64,000 bases of DNA from Actinosynnema sp. ALI-1.44 (GTDB lineage Bacteria > Actinomycetota > Actinomycetes > Mycobacteriales > Pseudonocardiaceae), in contig NZ_MTQO01000048.1 of assembly GCF_001984155.1 (NCBI RefSeq), positions 248,001-312,000 on the forward strand, in the 5' to 3' direction. Numbering within the stretch: the stretch's first letter is position 1; each line of letters begins with the position of its first letter. Below are positions 39,374 to 48,775 of this stretch, piece after piece. Both the position numbers and the translations under genes were made by a program. Under the pieces are notes generated by a model. The model did no database searches and was not told where the DNA came from. It was given only the letters and a program-made list of their open reading frames with translations.

Positions 39374-39928
39374 TTACGGCAATTTTGAATCCACGACTTT
39401 GGCGATTTCGAGCGCATGCGGACACATCTGCGCCCCAGGCGTGTTGTCCGCCGGTGACACGTTGGCGACATAGATCAAGTCCGCGGACATCTCCAAGGCG
39501 ATCGAACACCCTCGGAATTCGGCCAAATCGACGATCTGCAGCGCCTTGTGCTTGGGAAGCGTGACCGGCTCACCCTTGAACTTGGCCAAGCCGTTGTTGG
39601 CGGACGAGACAGCTGCGATGAACTTTCCCGACGCGGTCCACCGGCACTCAGGTATCCCGAAGTTTCCTGTCCTGGCTTTGCCCGGAGTGGAGAGCCCGAG
39701 GCGCTCGGCGTCAGCATCGGGGAACAACGAACACGGATCGATCTTGTCGCCGGCTACTCCACTCGAAGGCGTGGAAGTGGGACGTTTGGAAGTACTGGTT
39801 TGTTCCGGCTCGGTGGAAGGCCCAGTGGCCACCCCTGGCTCCTTCTGAGAGCAACCAGCCAACACAGCCAATGTCATGCATCCCACCGCTGCCAGCCCGA
39901 GCTTGACAGGTGAAGCCTTCAAGATCAC
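39374..39928 (-). CDS. DUF3558 lipoprotein
   Basis: A 184-residue lipoprotein: signal peptide with lipobox LAGC (Cys about 26), a Thr/Ser/Pro spacer, then the DUF3558 domain with four Cys (DPCSLFP, PECRWT, FRGCSI, MCPHAL) that could form disulfides outside the cell. GTG at 39928 has a GGAGGGGGT site and overlaps the previous stop (GTGA). DUF3558 lipoproteins are commonly found with ESX-type genes in Pseudonocardiales; their function is unknown. Confidence 0.88.
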   Translation of the reverse strand: MILKASPVKLGLAAVGCMTLAVLAGCSQKEPGVATGPSTEPEQTSTSKRPTSTPSSGVAGDKIDPCSLFPDADAERLGLSTPGKARTGNFGIPECRWTASGKFIAAVSSANNGLAKFKGEPVTLPKHKALQIVDLAEFRGCSIALEMSADLIYVANVSPADNTPGAQMCPHALEIAKVVDSKLP

Positions 39929-40401
39929 AGACCCCCTCCGGCACCGTCGACGCGCTGACGGTTGCCACTGTCCGACCTGGAGTAGTTGGCGATGCTCTTC
40001 GTGACCGCCTCTTTGAGCTGAACCAGCTGCTCGGTGAACTGGTCCAGCATCCGGGCCGGCCCTTCCCTGTTCACCTCGCCGTTGAAGGCAGCGATGTCGG
40101 TCGCATATCCACCGCCAAGGCGTTGCTGCTGGTTTCCCAGGAAACCGCTCATTCTCATCTCGGCGACCTGGTCTTGGATCTTGGTGAGCTGTTTCACGAC
40201 TTCGTTGGCGACGTCCGGCGACACGGCGAACGCACCCGCGTTGGCCGCGGCCATCATGTCGTTCACAGTGCTGAAGATCCCGCCCAGCCAGCCACCACCC
40301 CCGTCTGGGTGCTGGGCGTTCCAGTCGTCCATCTTCTCGCTCGCACGCTGCGAGCGCGGATCGACCGGTTGCTGCGAACCGTCCGGCATCGTGTCCCCCA
40401 T
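39925..40401 (-). CDS. ESX-associated helical protein
   Basis: A 158-residue hydrophilic protein with no signal peptide and predicted long helices. The pieces NDMMAAANAGAFAVSP, TKIQDQVAEMRM and LDQFTEQLVQLKEAV resemble small WXG100-like proteins encoded at the head of PPE-EspG operons in this group. It is the first gene of the four-gene operon and may be an exported partner; that is inference. The 210 bp before it form a divergent promoter region with the GDSL hydrolase gene. Confidence 0.75.
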   Translation of the reverse strand: MGDTMPDGSQQPVDPRSQRASEKMDDWNAQHPDGGGGWLGGIFSTVNDMMAAANAGAFAVSPDVANEVVKQLTKIQDQVAEMRMSGFLGNQQQRLGGGYATDIAAFNGEVNREGPARMLDQFTEQLVQLKEAVTKSIANYSRSDSGNRQRVDGAGGGL

Positions 40402-40612
40402 TTAGGCGTACCTTCTCCAACCCCGCATGGTAACTGTGATGTGAGAATCGCGTGATCGGTTCCCACATGCACATGGAGTCGTGATGGGACAGTGACCTTA
40501 CACAGTGTGTGACACCCATGTCGCTTTTCGCAACCGACGGTGGCGTAGGTTGGTGTCCATTAGGCATCCTCATGGTTAGTTGCGGATGACAACGGCCTTC
40601 GGGAGGGATGGC

Positions 40613-41398
40613 GTGGGATGGGGCAGCTGGGTCGCGGTGGGGGACAGCTTCACCGAAGGGCTGAACGACGTCGACGACGCTGGGGGTTTTCGGGGCTGGG
40701 CGGATCGCCTCGCCGAGCTGATGGGTGACCGGGATCCGAACTTCCGGTACGCCAATCTCGCGGTTCGCGGGAAGATGGTGGACGAGATCATCGACGAGCA
40801 GGTGCCACTGGCCATCGCGGCCAACGCCGAGCTCGTCACGTTCTGCGCGGGTGGCAACGACCTGATCGTGCCCGGCAGTGATGCCGACGAGTTGGCCGAG
40901 CGGATCGAGCGGGCCATTGTGGACCTCAGGAGCGCGGGCATCGACGTGGTGATCTTCGCTGGTCCCGACCCCAAGGCGATGCCGATGGTGCGCCGGGTCC
41001 GGGCCAAGGTGGCGATCTACAACGAGCACCTGCACGCCATCGCGGACCGGCACGGGGCGATGATCGTCGACCTGTGGGCCATGCACGTCCTCGGTGACGA
41101 GCGGGCCTGGAGTGATGATCGTCTCCACTTCTCCCCGGAGGGGCATCGGCGGATCGCGCTGCGCACCGCCGAGGTGCTCGGCATCCCGACCGAGGAGGAC
41201 TGGCGGGAGCCGTGGCCGCCGCAGGTGCGGGACACGTCCTGGTTCAAGCTGCGCAAGGCCGATCTGGACTGGACGCGTGTGCACCTCGTTCCCTGGGTCA
41301 AGCGCCAGTTGCGTGGCGAGTCCATGGGGGACGGTGTGCTGCCCAAGCGGCCCGAGCTCCGTCCGCTCGGGGACATGTCCGACTACCAGAAGAGTTGA
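40613..41398 (+). CDS. SGNH/GDSL-family hydrolase
   Basis: A 261-residue esterase-type hydrolase. Block I AVGDSFTEGL holds the catalytic Ser, block III GGNDL the oxyanion Asn, and block V DRLHFSPEGH the Asp and His. There is no signal peptide, so it acts inside the cell. GTG at 40613 is chosen for its GGGAGGG site; ATG 40586 and TTG 40580 lack one. Substrate unknown; relatives are acyl or carbohydrate esterases. Confidence 0.92.
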   Translation: MGWGSWVAVGDSFTEGLNDVDDAGGFRGWADRLAELMGDRDPNFRYANLAVRGKMVDEIIDEQVPLAIAANAELVTFCAGGNDLIVPGSDADELAERIERAIVDLRSAGIDVVIFAGPDPKAMPMVRRVRAKVAIYNEHLHAIADRHGAMIVDLWAMHVLGDERAWSDDRLHFSPEGHRRIALRTAEVLGIPTEEDWREPWPPQVRDTSWFKLRKADLDWTRVHLVPWVKRQLRGESMGDGVLPKRPELRPLGDMSDYQKS

Positions 41399-41405
41399 CC
41401 AGCCC

Positions 41406-41434
41406 GGCCGGCACTCCCCCTCGGCGTGCCGGCC
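41406..41434. terminator. Bidirectional hairpin between the GDSL and SARP genes
   Basis: A 9-bp stem (GGCCGGCAC pairing with GTGCCGGCC) with an 11-nt loop, 8 bp after the hydrolase stop and between convergent genes. Confidence 0.75.
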
Positions 41435-41491
41435 GCCCCCGGTGGCCGCGGGTAGCCTGCCAGTTCGGCGAACAACATCACTAACCGTGCG

Positions 41492-44125
41492 CTAAACGCC
41501 GTCGATCAAATCCCGCATTTCTTCCGCTCTGGCCGAGTTGACCTGCGCGTACAGGTCGGCGGACCGCGCCCATTGTTGCCGTGCAGCGGATTCGTCGCCG
41601 CGTGCCGACAACACCGTGCCGAGGATTTCGCGGCTGACCGCCTCGGCGTACACCGCGCTGGCGAGCGAGACCGCCGTACGGGCGTGTTGTTCGGCGATGT
41701 CCTTGTCGCCCGTTTCCACGTACAGCAAGGCGAGTTGCCCGACGGCGTACACGGCGAGCGCATGATCGCCTGCATCGCGGTGGAGTTTGACGGCTTTTTC
41801 GTATCCCGCAACGGCTTCCGGGTACCTTTTGAGTCCACAGTGGGCTGATGCGAGCGCTTCCTCGCCGATCGCGGCGAGCCGGGCGTCGCCGAGTTCCGCC
41901 GCGATCCGCACGACCCGGGTCGCGTCGGCGAGGGTTTCCGCCGCACGGCCGAACTGCGCGTGCAGGACGCACAGGCTGTGCCGCGACCACGCCTCGCCCT
42001 CGATGTCGCCCGCGCGCACCGCACTGGACAATCCTTTGTGGACGACCGTGTGCCAGGGCTGCCACAACGGGCGCACCACCCGGAAGTCGTGAGCCATGCG
42101 GGCGAGTCGCCACACGTCGCCCGCCGCGGCGACGTCCATCACGGCCACGAGGTTCGCCCATTCCCGTTCGAACCACCCCACCGCCTGGGCACCCGATCCG
42201 ACGTCCGAGTTGTCCGGTTTCCCGGCGGGGGACGCGACCGGCCCCAGGAATCGCCGCGCGGCGTCGGCGGCGTTGACGTAGTACGTCACGAGCCGGTCGA
42301 GCGCGGCCGACCGCTCCTCGCCGAGCGGTACGAGTTCCTTGGCGTGCAACCGAACGAGGTCGTGCATCACGAACACGTCCCGGCTGGTCTCGGACACGAG
42401 GAACGCGTCGGCCAGCTGACGGAGCTCTCGGCGGGCCGTGGCCACGTCGACCGACCGCAGCACGGCCATCGCGGCCGGACTGACCGACGGGCCGGGCACC
42501 AGTCCGAACAACCGGTAGGCGTCCGGCTCGGCGAGCCGCCGGTACGTCAGGTCGAACGCGGCACGCACGCTGGGGTCGGCCTGCTCGGCCGCCAACGCGG
42601 ACAAGCGCGTGGTCTCGTCGCCGAGTTCGGCGATCAGCTCGTCGGCGATCCAGTCCTGGCGCGCGGCGAGACGGGCGCCGACGACGCGCAGCGCCAACGG
42701 CAGACCACCGGTGAGGGAAGCGAGTTGCTCAAGTCTGGTCCTGTCCATTCCGGGACCGGTGATCGAGTCGATGACCCGCACCGAGTCCGCCGCCGGAAGC
42801 GGTGCCAGATCCAGTAATCGCGCACCGCTGCGGGCGACCATGCCTTCGAGGCGGACACGGCTGGTGATCAGCACGAGTGCCTGCGACCCGCCGGGCAGCA
42901 ACAGCCGGACCTGCGCGGAATCCCGTGCGTCGTCGAGCAGCACCAGCACCCGGCGGTGCGCGAGCAGCGAACGGTAGAGCGCCGCGCGGTCGTCGGTCTC
43001 CGCCGGGACCTCGGTGGCCGGGACGCCGAGCGTCAGCAGGAACTGGGTGAGCACGTCGCCGGGGTCCAGCGGCGCGTGCGTCGGGTGGAACCCGCGCAGA
43101 CCAGCGAAGAGCTGGCCGTCGGGGAACTCGTGCCCGACCATCCGGCCCCACAGCGTGGCCAGCGCCGTCTTGCCGATTCCCGCCTGCCCGCTGAGCACAC
43201 CGATCGGGGTGGCCTCGCCGTGGTCCTCGGCCAGCAGCTGGTCGAGCCACACCAGTTCCTCGTCACGGCCGCGGAACCCGGCCGGGGCGGGCGGCAGTTG
43301 CGCGGGCACGAGCACTCCGACCTTCGGTGGCACGAGCGGTGCGGGCGCGGGCAGCAGCAAAGTGGAGTCGTCGTTGAGCACGCGCTCGTGCAGCTCACGC
43401 AGGGCCGGGCCTGGATCGATGCCGAGGTCGTCCGCGGCGCGGCGGGCAAACCGCTGGTACGCCTCAAGGGCGTCCGCGCGCCTGCCGGTGCGGTACAACG
43501 CCAGCAGTAGATGCGCGACCATCTGCTCCCGGAACGGGTACGCCTCGGCGAACGTCGCCAGTTCGCCGATCAGCTCGGCGTGCCTGCCGAGCTCCAGGTC
43601 CGCCTCGACCCGCGCCTCCAGCACGGCGAACCGGAGGTCGTCCAGCTCCGGCGCGCTGATCCGCGGTGACACGTCGGCGAGCACGGGACCGCGCCACAAC
43701 CCGAGCGCTTCGCGCAGCATTTCCGCGCGGCGGACCGGATGTTCGTGCCGGGCGCGGGTGAGCAGCCGGGTGGCGCGGGTGACGTCGATCAGGTCCTCGT
43801 CGACGATCAGTTGGTAGCCGGGCAACTGCGTGTCGATCCAGACCGACCCGGTGGGGTCGACCAGCCGCAGCTGTCTGCGCAGCCGCGAGACGTAGTTCTG
43901 CACGATGGTTCTCGCGGTCAGCGGTGGGTCCTCGCCCCACAGCCCGTCGAGGATGTCCTCCACCGGGACAACTTCGTTGGGACGTAACAGGAGCATCGCC
44001 AACAGCCCGCGCACGCCCGGCCCGCCGAGCGCCACCGGTTCACCGTCGACCACCGCCTGCACCGGTCCGAGCACCCCGAACCGGACGACGGCATGATCCT
44101 CCTCGCCAGTCTCCCCCGTACCCAT
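41492..44125 (-). CDS. AfsR/SARP-family regulator with NB-ARC and TPR domains
   Basis: An 877-residue regulator. N-terminal OmpR-type winged helix (about 12-95, VRFGVLGPVQAV to SRLRRQLR), bacterial activator domain (about 105-255), a Pro/Ala linker, NB-ARC ATPase (about 290-560, Walker A SGQAGIGKTAL, Walker B RVLVLLDDARD) and a C-terminal TPR array (about 670-870). SARPs usually activate secondary-metabolite or stress genes. ATG at 44125 follows GGGGGAGGG. The ectABCD operon lies just upstream on the same strand; whether it controls it is open. Confidence 0.93.
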   Translation of the reverse strand: MGTGETGEEDHAVVRFGVLGPVQAVVDGEPVALGGPGVRGLLAMLLLRPNEVVPVEDILDGLWGEDPPLTARTIVQNYVSRLRRQLRLVDPTGSVWIDTQLPGYQLIVDEDLIDVTRATRLLTRARHEHPVRRAEMLREALGLWRGPVLADVSPRISAPELDDLRFAVLEARVEADLELGRHAELIGELATFAEAYPFREQMVAHLLLALYRTGRRADALEAYQRFARRAADDLGIDPGPALRELHERVLNDDSTLLLPAPAPLVPPKVGVLVPAQLPPAPAGFRGRDEELVWLDQLLAEDHGEATPIGVLSGQAGIGKTALATLWGRMVGHEFPDGQLFAGLRGFHPTHAPLDPGDVLTQFLLTLGVPATEVPAETDDRAALYRSLLAHRRVLVLLDDARDSAQVRLLLPGGSQALVLITSRVRLEGMVARSGARLLDLAPLPAADSVRVIDSITGPGMDRTRLEQLASLTGGLPLALRVVGARLAARQDWIADELIAELGDETTRLSALAAEQADPSVRAAFDLTYRRLAEPDAYRLFGLVPGPSVSPAAMAVLRSVDVATARRELRQLADAFLVSETSRDVFVMHDLVRLHAKELVPLGEERSAALDRLVTYYVNAADAARRFLGPVASPAGKPDNSDVGSGAQAVGWFEREWANLVAVMDVAAAGDVWRLARMAHDFRVVRPLWQPWHTVVHKGLSSAVRAGDIEGEAWSRHSLCVLHAQFGRAAETLADATRVVRIAAELGDARLAAIGEEALASAHCGLKRYPEAVAGYEKAVKLHRDAGDHALAVYAVGQLALLYVETGDKDIAEQHARTAVSLASAVYAEAVSREILGTVLSARGDESAARQQWARSADLYAQVNSARAEEMRDLIDGV

Positions 44126-44421
44126 GTCACCCTCCCCCGGGTTTTGGGGGGCGCACATCGAGCCCCCCTGACACTGAGTGACCAAAGTAAGTCGTCACCT
44201 GGGGGTGAAGTAAAGGTTTACTCACCATTCATCCGGAAGGTCCATACACAAGTCGGCCCCTTGCCGCCCGGTCCCGATCCGGTTGGCAAGGGGCCACACT
44301 CACACGGCCTGATCACGGAGTTCGCCGACCCCACCCCGAGTGGAGGACCGGCTTGCCCGCGACCGTCATCCGGCTGAGCGAGATCTGTACGCTCCTAAGG
44401 TAACAGAGCGCATGTGATCCA
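44126..44421. other. Gap between ectD and the SARP gene
   Basis: 296 bp holding the ectD terminator (44255-44295), the SARP ribosome site and presumably its promoter. TGTGATCCATCACA at the ectD stop is a short inverted repeat. No gene is seen. Confidence 0.6.
44255..44295 (-). terminator. ectABCD terminator
   Basis: GGCCCCTTGCC pairs with GGCAAGGGGCC (11 bp); the 19-nt loop can form a further CCGG/CCGG pairing. It lies 127 bp after the ectD stop. Confidence 0.75.
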
Positions 44422-45333
44422 TCACACCCGGGCCGACCTCGCCAATGGGGTGAAATCGCGTGCCGCGATGAAGGTCGGCCGCGGCGCCGGTGCCGAGTAC
44501 GGCTCCTGCAAGGTGTTCTCGACACTGTTGAACACCACGAAAATGTTCGACCGCGGGAACGGGGTGATGTTGTTGCCCGAGCCGTGCATGATGTTGGCGT
44601 CGAACCAGAGCGCCGATCCGGCCTCGCCGGTGAACTGGTCGATGCCGTGCTTGGCGGCCAGCTGGGTGATGTTCTCCCGGCTGGGGACGCCGATCTCCTG
44701 CTCCTTCAACGACTCCTTGTAGTGGTTGGCCGGTGTCTCGCCGATGCACGGCACGAACGTCCGGTGCGACCCCGGCATGACCATCAGGCCGCCGTTGAAC
44801 GGGTAGTTGTCGGTCAGCGCGAGCGACATGCTGACCGCCCGGGGCGCGGGCATGCCGTCCTCGGCGTGCCACGTCTCGAAGTCCGAGTGCCAGTAGAACC
44901 CCTTGCCCTTGAAACCGGGCATGAAGTTCACCCGGCTCTGGTGCACGTACACCTCCGAGCCGAGCAGCTGCCGTGCCCGGTCGAGGATGCGCGGGTCCCT
45001 GATCAGTTCGGCGATCAGCGCGCTGATCCTGTGCACCTCGAAGATCGACCGGATCTCCTGGGACTCCTTCTCGATGACCGTGCGTTCGTCGCCGCGCAGC
45101 CCCGGCTCACCGGTCAGCCGGACCAGCTCCTGCCAGTACGTCTGGACCTCGTGCTTGCTGAGCACGGCCTCGTCGATCGAGTAGCCCTTGGCGTCGTGTG
45201 ACGCGAGCGTCGCGGCGTCGACCGGGCCGGGCCGGTCGGTCCAGACCGTCGGGTCGGTCCGGTCGATCAGTCCCGGCTCGCCGATCACGCGCGTCGGGTA
45301 CCGGTCAACGGGTCGGGTGCTGGTCAGAGTCAT
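44422..45333 (-). CDS. ectD: Ectoine hydroxylase
   Basis: A 303-residue Fe(II)/2-oxoglutarate dioxygenase that converts ectoine to 5-hydroxyectoine. The consensus EctD stretch [17 protein letters not shown] contains the first iron His and Asp; the distal His is in [14 protein letters not shown] at 45333 overlaps the ectC stop (ATGA) and has GAAGGAG. Last gene of ectABCD; its presence means the cell can make both compatible solutes. Confidence 0.98.
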   Translation of the reverse strand: MTLTSTRPVDRYPTRVIGEPGLIDRTDPTVWTDRPGPVDAATLASHDAKGYSIDEAVLSKHEVQTYWQELVRLTGEPGLRGDERTVIEKESQEIRSIFEVHRISALIAELIRDPRILDRARQLLGSEVYVHQSRVNFMPGFKGKGFYWHSDFETWHAEDGMPAPRAVSMSLALTDNYPFNGGLMVMPGSHRTFVPCIGETPANHYKESLKEQEIGVPSRENITQLAAKHGIDQFTGEAGSALWFDANIMHGSGNNITPFPRSNIFVVFNSVENTLQEPYSAPAPRPTFIAARDFTPLARSARV

Positions 45334-45725
45334 TTCGCTCCTTCCACGATGAGGGGGTAGACACCGTGTTCGTCATGGACTTCGCGGCCGGTCACAGGCG
45401 GGTTGAACACGCAGACCGTGCGCATCAGCGTGCGCGGCCGCAGTTGGTGGCGCTCGTGGCCGTTGAGCAGGTAGAGCGAACCGGGCGAGAGGGCGTGGAC
45501 CTCGCCGGTCTCCTTGTCCTCCAGTTCGCCTTCGCCCTCGACGACGAAGACGGCCTCGACGTGGTTGGCGTACCAGAAGTCGTTGACAGTCCCCGCGTAC
45601 AGCGTCGTCTCGTGCACGGAGAACCCGACCTGCTCACCGGCGAGGATGATCCGCTTGCTGCGCCAGTTCGGCGTCTGCACGTCCCGATCGGTGTCGGTGA
45701 TCTCGTGCGTCGTGCGAACGATCAA
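45330..45725 (-). CDS. ectC: L-ectoine synthase
   Basis: A 131-residue cupin enzyme that closes the ring of N-acetyl-diaminobutyrate to give ectoine. Family pieces: [36 protein letters not shown], and the cupin strand [14 protein letters not shown]. Start is TTG at 45725, overlapping the ectB stop as TTGA, so translation is coupled. Confidence 0.97.
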   Translation of the reverse strand: MIVRTTHEITDTDRDVQTPNWRSKRIILAGEQVGFSVHETTLYAGTVNDFWYANHVEAVFVVEGEGELEDKETGEVHALSPGSLYLLNGHERHQLRPRTLMRTVCVFNPPVTGREVHDEHGVYPLIVEGAK

Positions 45726-46975
45726 ACCAGTGCTCCCTTCACGGACTGCGCAAGGATGGCGAGCCCTTGCTCAAGTTCGTCGTCGGTGATGGTGAGCGCG
45801 GGCATCAGCTTGACGACCTCGCCGTCCGGACCGGACGTCTCCATCAGCAGACCGCGGTCGAACGCCACCTGGCAGACCCGGTCGGCCAGTGCCGCGTCCT
45901 CGAACTGCAAACCCCTTGCCAGGCCACGGCCTTTGGCGCGCATCGGCACCTTGTCCGCATAGGACTCGACGAGTTCGGTCAGCGCACGGCCGACCTGCTC
46001 GCCCTTGGCCAGGGTGCTCTTCTCCAGCTTGTCGTCCTGCCAGTAGACCTTCAGCGCTTCCGTCGCGGCGACGAACGCCGGGTTGATGCCGCGGAACGTC
46101 CCGTTGTGCTCACCGGGCTCCCACACGTCCAGCTCTGGCTTGAACAGCGTGAGCGCGAGCGGAAGTCCGTACCCGCCAATGGATTTGGACAGGCAGACGA
46201 TGTCGGGCCGGATCCCGGCGACCTCGAAGCTGAAGAACGGTCCGGTGCGGCCGCAGCCCATCTGGACGTCGTCGACGATCAGCAGGATGCCGTGCCGCTT
46301 GCAGAGGTCCGACAGCCCGCGCAACCAGTCCACGCGGGCCGCGTTGATGCCGCCCTCGCCCTGGACGGTTTCGACGATCACCGCCGCGGGCTCGTTCAGA
46401 CCACTGCCGCTGTCCTCGAGGAGCTTCTCGAAGAAGAGGAAGTCCGGGGTCTGGCCGTCGAAGTAGTTGTCGTACGGCATGGGCGTGGCGTGCACGAGCG
46501 GGATTCCCGCGCCACCGCGCTTCATCGAGTTGCCCGTGACGGACAACGCGCCGAGCGTCATGCCGTGGAACGCGTTGGTGAAGTTGATGATCGACTCGCG
46601 GCCGGTCACCTTGCGGGCCAGCTTCAGCGCCGCCTCGACGGCGTTCGCACCGGCCGGGCCGGGGAACATCACCTTGTAGTCGAGCTCGCGCGGCTTGAGC
46701 ACGATGTCCTGGAAGGACTCCAGCAGATCGCGTTTCGCCGCGGTGTTCATGTCGAGCGAGTGCGTGACGCCGTCGGCGAGCATGTAGTCGATCACGGCTC
46801 GCTTGAGCAGCGGGTTGTTGTGGCCGTAGTTGAGTGCGCCCGCACCGGCGAAGAAGTCGAGGTACTCCTTGCCGGACTCGTCGTGCAGAACGCTGCCGGT
46901 GGCCTTGTCGAAGGTGGTCGGCCAGCCACGGCAGTAGCTGCGGACCTCGGATTCGAGTGTCTCGAAGATGCTCAC
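45722..46975 (-). CDS. ectB: Diaminobutyrate-2-oxoglutarate transaminase
   Basis: A 417-residue class III PLP aminotransferase that makes diaminobutyrate from aspartate semialdehyde, the first ectoine step. Motifs: [46 protein letters not shown] and the PLP Lys in [15 protein letters not shown] at 46975 ([19 protein letters not shown]) matches the family start; the frame to 47395 is antisense-like overlap with ectA. A 29-bp gap separates it from ectA. Confidence 0.98.
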   Translation of the reverse strand: MSIFETLESEVRSYCRGWPTTFDKATGSVLHDESGKEYLDFFAGAGALNYGHNNPLLKRAVIDYMLADGVTHSLDMNTAAKRDLLESFQDIVLKPRELDYKVMFPGPAGANAVEAALKLARKVTGRESIINFTNAFHGMTLGALSVTGNSMKRGGAGIPLVHATPMPYDNYFDGQTPDFLFFEKLLEDSGSGLNEPAAVIVETVQGEGGINAARVDWLRGLSDLCKRHGILLIVDDVQMGCGRTGPFFSFEVAGIRPDIVCLSKSIGGYGLPLALTLFKPELDVWEPGEHNGTFRGINPAFVAATEALKVYWQDDKLEKSTLAKGEQVGRALTELVESYADKVPMRAKGRGLARGLQFEDAALADRVCQVAFDRGLLMETSGPDGEVVKLMPALTITDDELEQGLAILAQSVKGALV

Positions 46976-47004
46976 GGTTCTCCGTGTGTGCTCAAAGGGG
47001 TCGT

Positions 47005-47520
47005 TCAGAAGGTCTGCGAGGGCGCGCTGACGGACAGGAACGGCCCTATCCGGAACAGGAACTCGGGCGCGTGGTCGTCGGGGAACTGTTCGGCGCTGAA
47101 CAGCTGGTTCCCGGTGAGTCCCGTACCCCAGCGCGTCGCGAGTGCCCGGAACATCGCGATGGACGCGTCGTTGTCGGAGGTGACAGTCGCTTCGAGGTGT
47201 CTCGCACCGGTCCGGCGCACGAGGTTGTCGAGCAGGGTAGCCGCGAAGCCTCTGCCCCGGTGCGCCTCGGAGATCGCGATCTGCCAGATCACCAGCGTGT
47301 CGGGCTGGTTGGGGCGCAGATAGCCGGTCACGAAACCGATCACCTCGTCGTCGACGCGCACGACCGCGGAGGTACCGGCGAAATCTCTGCACCACAGCAG
47401 GTAGGAATACGAAGAGTTCAGGTCCAGTGAGCGCGAATCACGCGCCAGCCGCCACATTCCGGCACCGTCCAATGTGGACGGCACATCCACCACTGCCTGG
47501 CCGAGGGTTTTTCCGGACAT
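47005..47520 (-). CDS. ectA: Diaminobutyrate acetyltransferase
   Basis: A 171-residue GNAT enzyme that acetylates diaminobutyrate, the second ectoine step. The acetyl-CoA loop is [28 protein letters not shown] and [17 protein letters not shown] are family-specific. First gene of ectABCD. There is no clear ribosome site before the ATG. The leader contains GAAAC-N6-GTTAC (minus strand, 47547-47532), part of a possible GlnR site; ect operons are reported to be GlnR-controlled in Streptomyces. Confidence 0.97.
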   Translation of the reverse strand: MSGKTLGQAVVDVPSTLDGAGMWRLARDSRSLDLNSSYSYLLWCRDFAGTSAVVRVDDEVIGFVTGYLRPNQPDTLVIWQIAISEAHRGRGFAATLLDNLVRRTGARHLEATVTSDNDASIAMFRALATRWGTGLTGNQLFSAEQFPDDHAPEFLFRIGPFLSVSAPSQTF

Positions 47521-47637
47521 GCCAAGGGAACGTAACAGAGGTGTTTCACCCGGTCAGGTCACCGAGTCCGGTTCGGACGCCTGCACCTGGGGGAACGTGA
47601 AACGCCCTGTGTGAATCGGAACAGAGAGTGGATCAAC

Positions 47638-47669
47638 GCGTGCGCGCCTGCCTAGCGTCGCGCGCACGC
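47638..47669 (-). terminator. Hairpin after the aldo/keto reductase gene
   Basis: GCGTGCGCGC pairs with GCGCGCACGC (10 bp) around a 12-nt loop, 15 bp past the reductase stop and upstream of the ectA promoter. Confidence 0.7.
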
Positions 47670-47683
47670 GCGTTCCCGGAACG

Positions 47684-48712
47684 TCAGCCCGCTACACGTG
47701 ACGGCCGCCACAGGTCCAGTCCGGACTCGACGGCGTACTCGTCGATCTCGGCCAGCTCGTCCGCGGTGAGCGGCGCCGAGTCCAGCGCGGCGAGGTTCTC
47801 CTCGAGCTGCTCGACCGAGCTCACGCCGATCAGCGCCGAGGTGACCCGCTGGTCGCGCAGCACCCAGGCCAGCGCCAGCTGCGAGAGCTTCTGCCCACGC
47901 TGCCGGGCGATCCCGTTCAGCCCACGGACCCGGTCGAGATTCTCCTCCGAGAGGTGCGCCTGGTGCAAAGACCCCTGCTGCGTGGCGCGCGACCCCGCCG
48001 GCACCCCGTCGAGGTACTTGTCGGTCAGCAGCCCCTGGCCGAGCGGGGAGAACGCGATGCAGCCCGCGCCGACCTCCTCGAGCGTGTCCAGCAGTTCCGG
48101 CTCGATCCAGCGGTTGAGCAGCGAGTACGACGGCTGGTGGATCAGCAGCGGCACACCTGCCTGCCTGAGCAGCTCGGCGGCTTGCTTGGTCTTGGCCGGC
48201 GAGTAGGAGGAGATGCCGACGTACAGCGCCTTGCCCTGCTGCACCGCGCTGACCAGCGCGCCCATCGTCTCTTCCAGCGGCGTGTCCGGGTCGAACCGGT
48301 GCGAGTAGAAGATGTCGACGTAGTCGAGGCCCATCCGGCCGAGTGACTGGTCGAGCGAGGCGAGCAGGTACTTGCGTGAACCGAGGTCGCCGTACGGTCC
48401 CGGCCACATGTCGTAGCCCGCCTTGGTGGAGATCAGCAGCTCGTCGCGGTACGGCCGCAGGTCGTCACGCAGGATCCGGCCGAAGTTCTCCTCGGCCGAG
48501 CCGTACGGCGGGCCGTAGTTGTTGGCCAGGTCGAAGTGCGTCACGCCGAGGTCGAACGCGCGCCTGGCGATCTGCCTGCCCTGCTCGTAAGGACGGGCGC
48601 CACCGAAGTTCTGCCACAGGCCCAGCGAGATCCGCGGCAGCTTGAGGCCGCTGCGCCCGCTGCGCCGGAATTTCGCATTGTCGTATCGCCGCTCGTCGGC
48701 TCGGTACACCAC
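47684..48712 (-). CDS. Aldo/keto reductase, YghZ/Kv-beta type
   Basis: A 342-residue NADPH-dependent (alpha/beta)8 barrel reductase. Catalytic Asp and Tyr lie in HFDLANNYGPPYGSAEE, the Lys in LISTKAGYDMWPGPYG, and the His in IFYSHRFDPDTP; the DMWPGPYG loop marks the L-glyceraldehyde-3-phosphate reductase (YghZ) branch, which detoxifies carbonyls such as methylglyoxal. GTG at 48712 or the next codon starts it. It is separate from ectABCD, with a hairpin between. Confidence 0.93.
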   Translation of the reverse strand: MVYRADERRYDNAKFRRSGRSGLKLPRISLGLWQNFGGARPYEQGRQIARRAFDLGVTHFDLANNYGPPYGSAEENFGRILRDDLRPYRDELLISTKAGYDMWPGPYGDLGSRKYLLASLDQSLGRMGLDYVDIFYSHRFDPDTPLEETMGALVSAVQQGKALYVGISSYSPAKTKQAAELLRQAGVPLLIHQPSYSLLNRWIEPELLDTLEEVGAGCIAFSPLGQGLLTDKYLDGVPAGSRATQQGSLHQAHLSEENLDRVRGLNGIARQRGQKLSQLALAWVLRDQRVTSALIGVSSVEQLEENLAALDSAPLTADELAEIDEYAVESGLDLWRPSRVAG

Positions 48713-48775
48713 GGTCGCGAATATAGGACAATGAAGGCGAGGTGGCCCGGCAGTAGGGGCAAGGCCACCTCGACC

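Noticed and set aside
42000-42300. Secondary-metabolite gene cluster around the SARP gene
   Set aside because: No polyketide, peptide or tailoring enzymes lie nearby; the neighbours are ectoine genes and a GDSL hydrolase.
44412-44425. TGTGATCCATCACA as a Crp site
   Set aside because: The centre is 4 bp rather than the usual 6, and it lies at the end of ectD with no promoter nearby.
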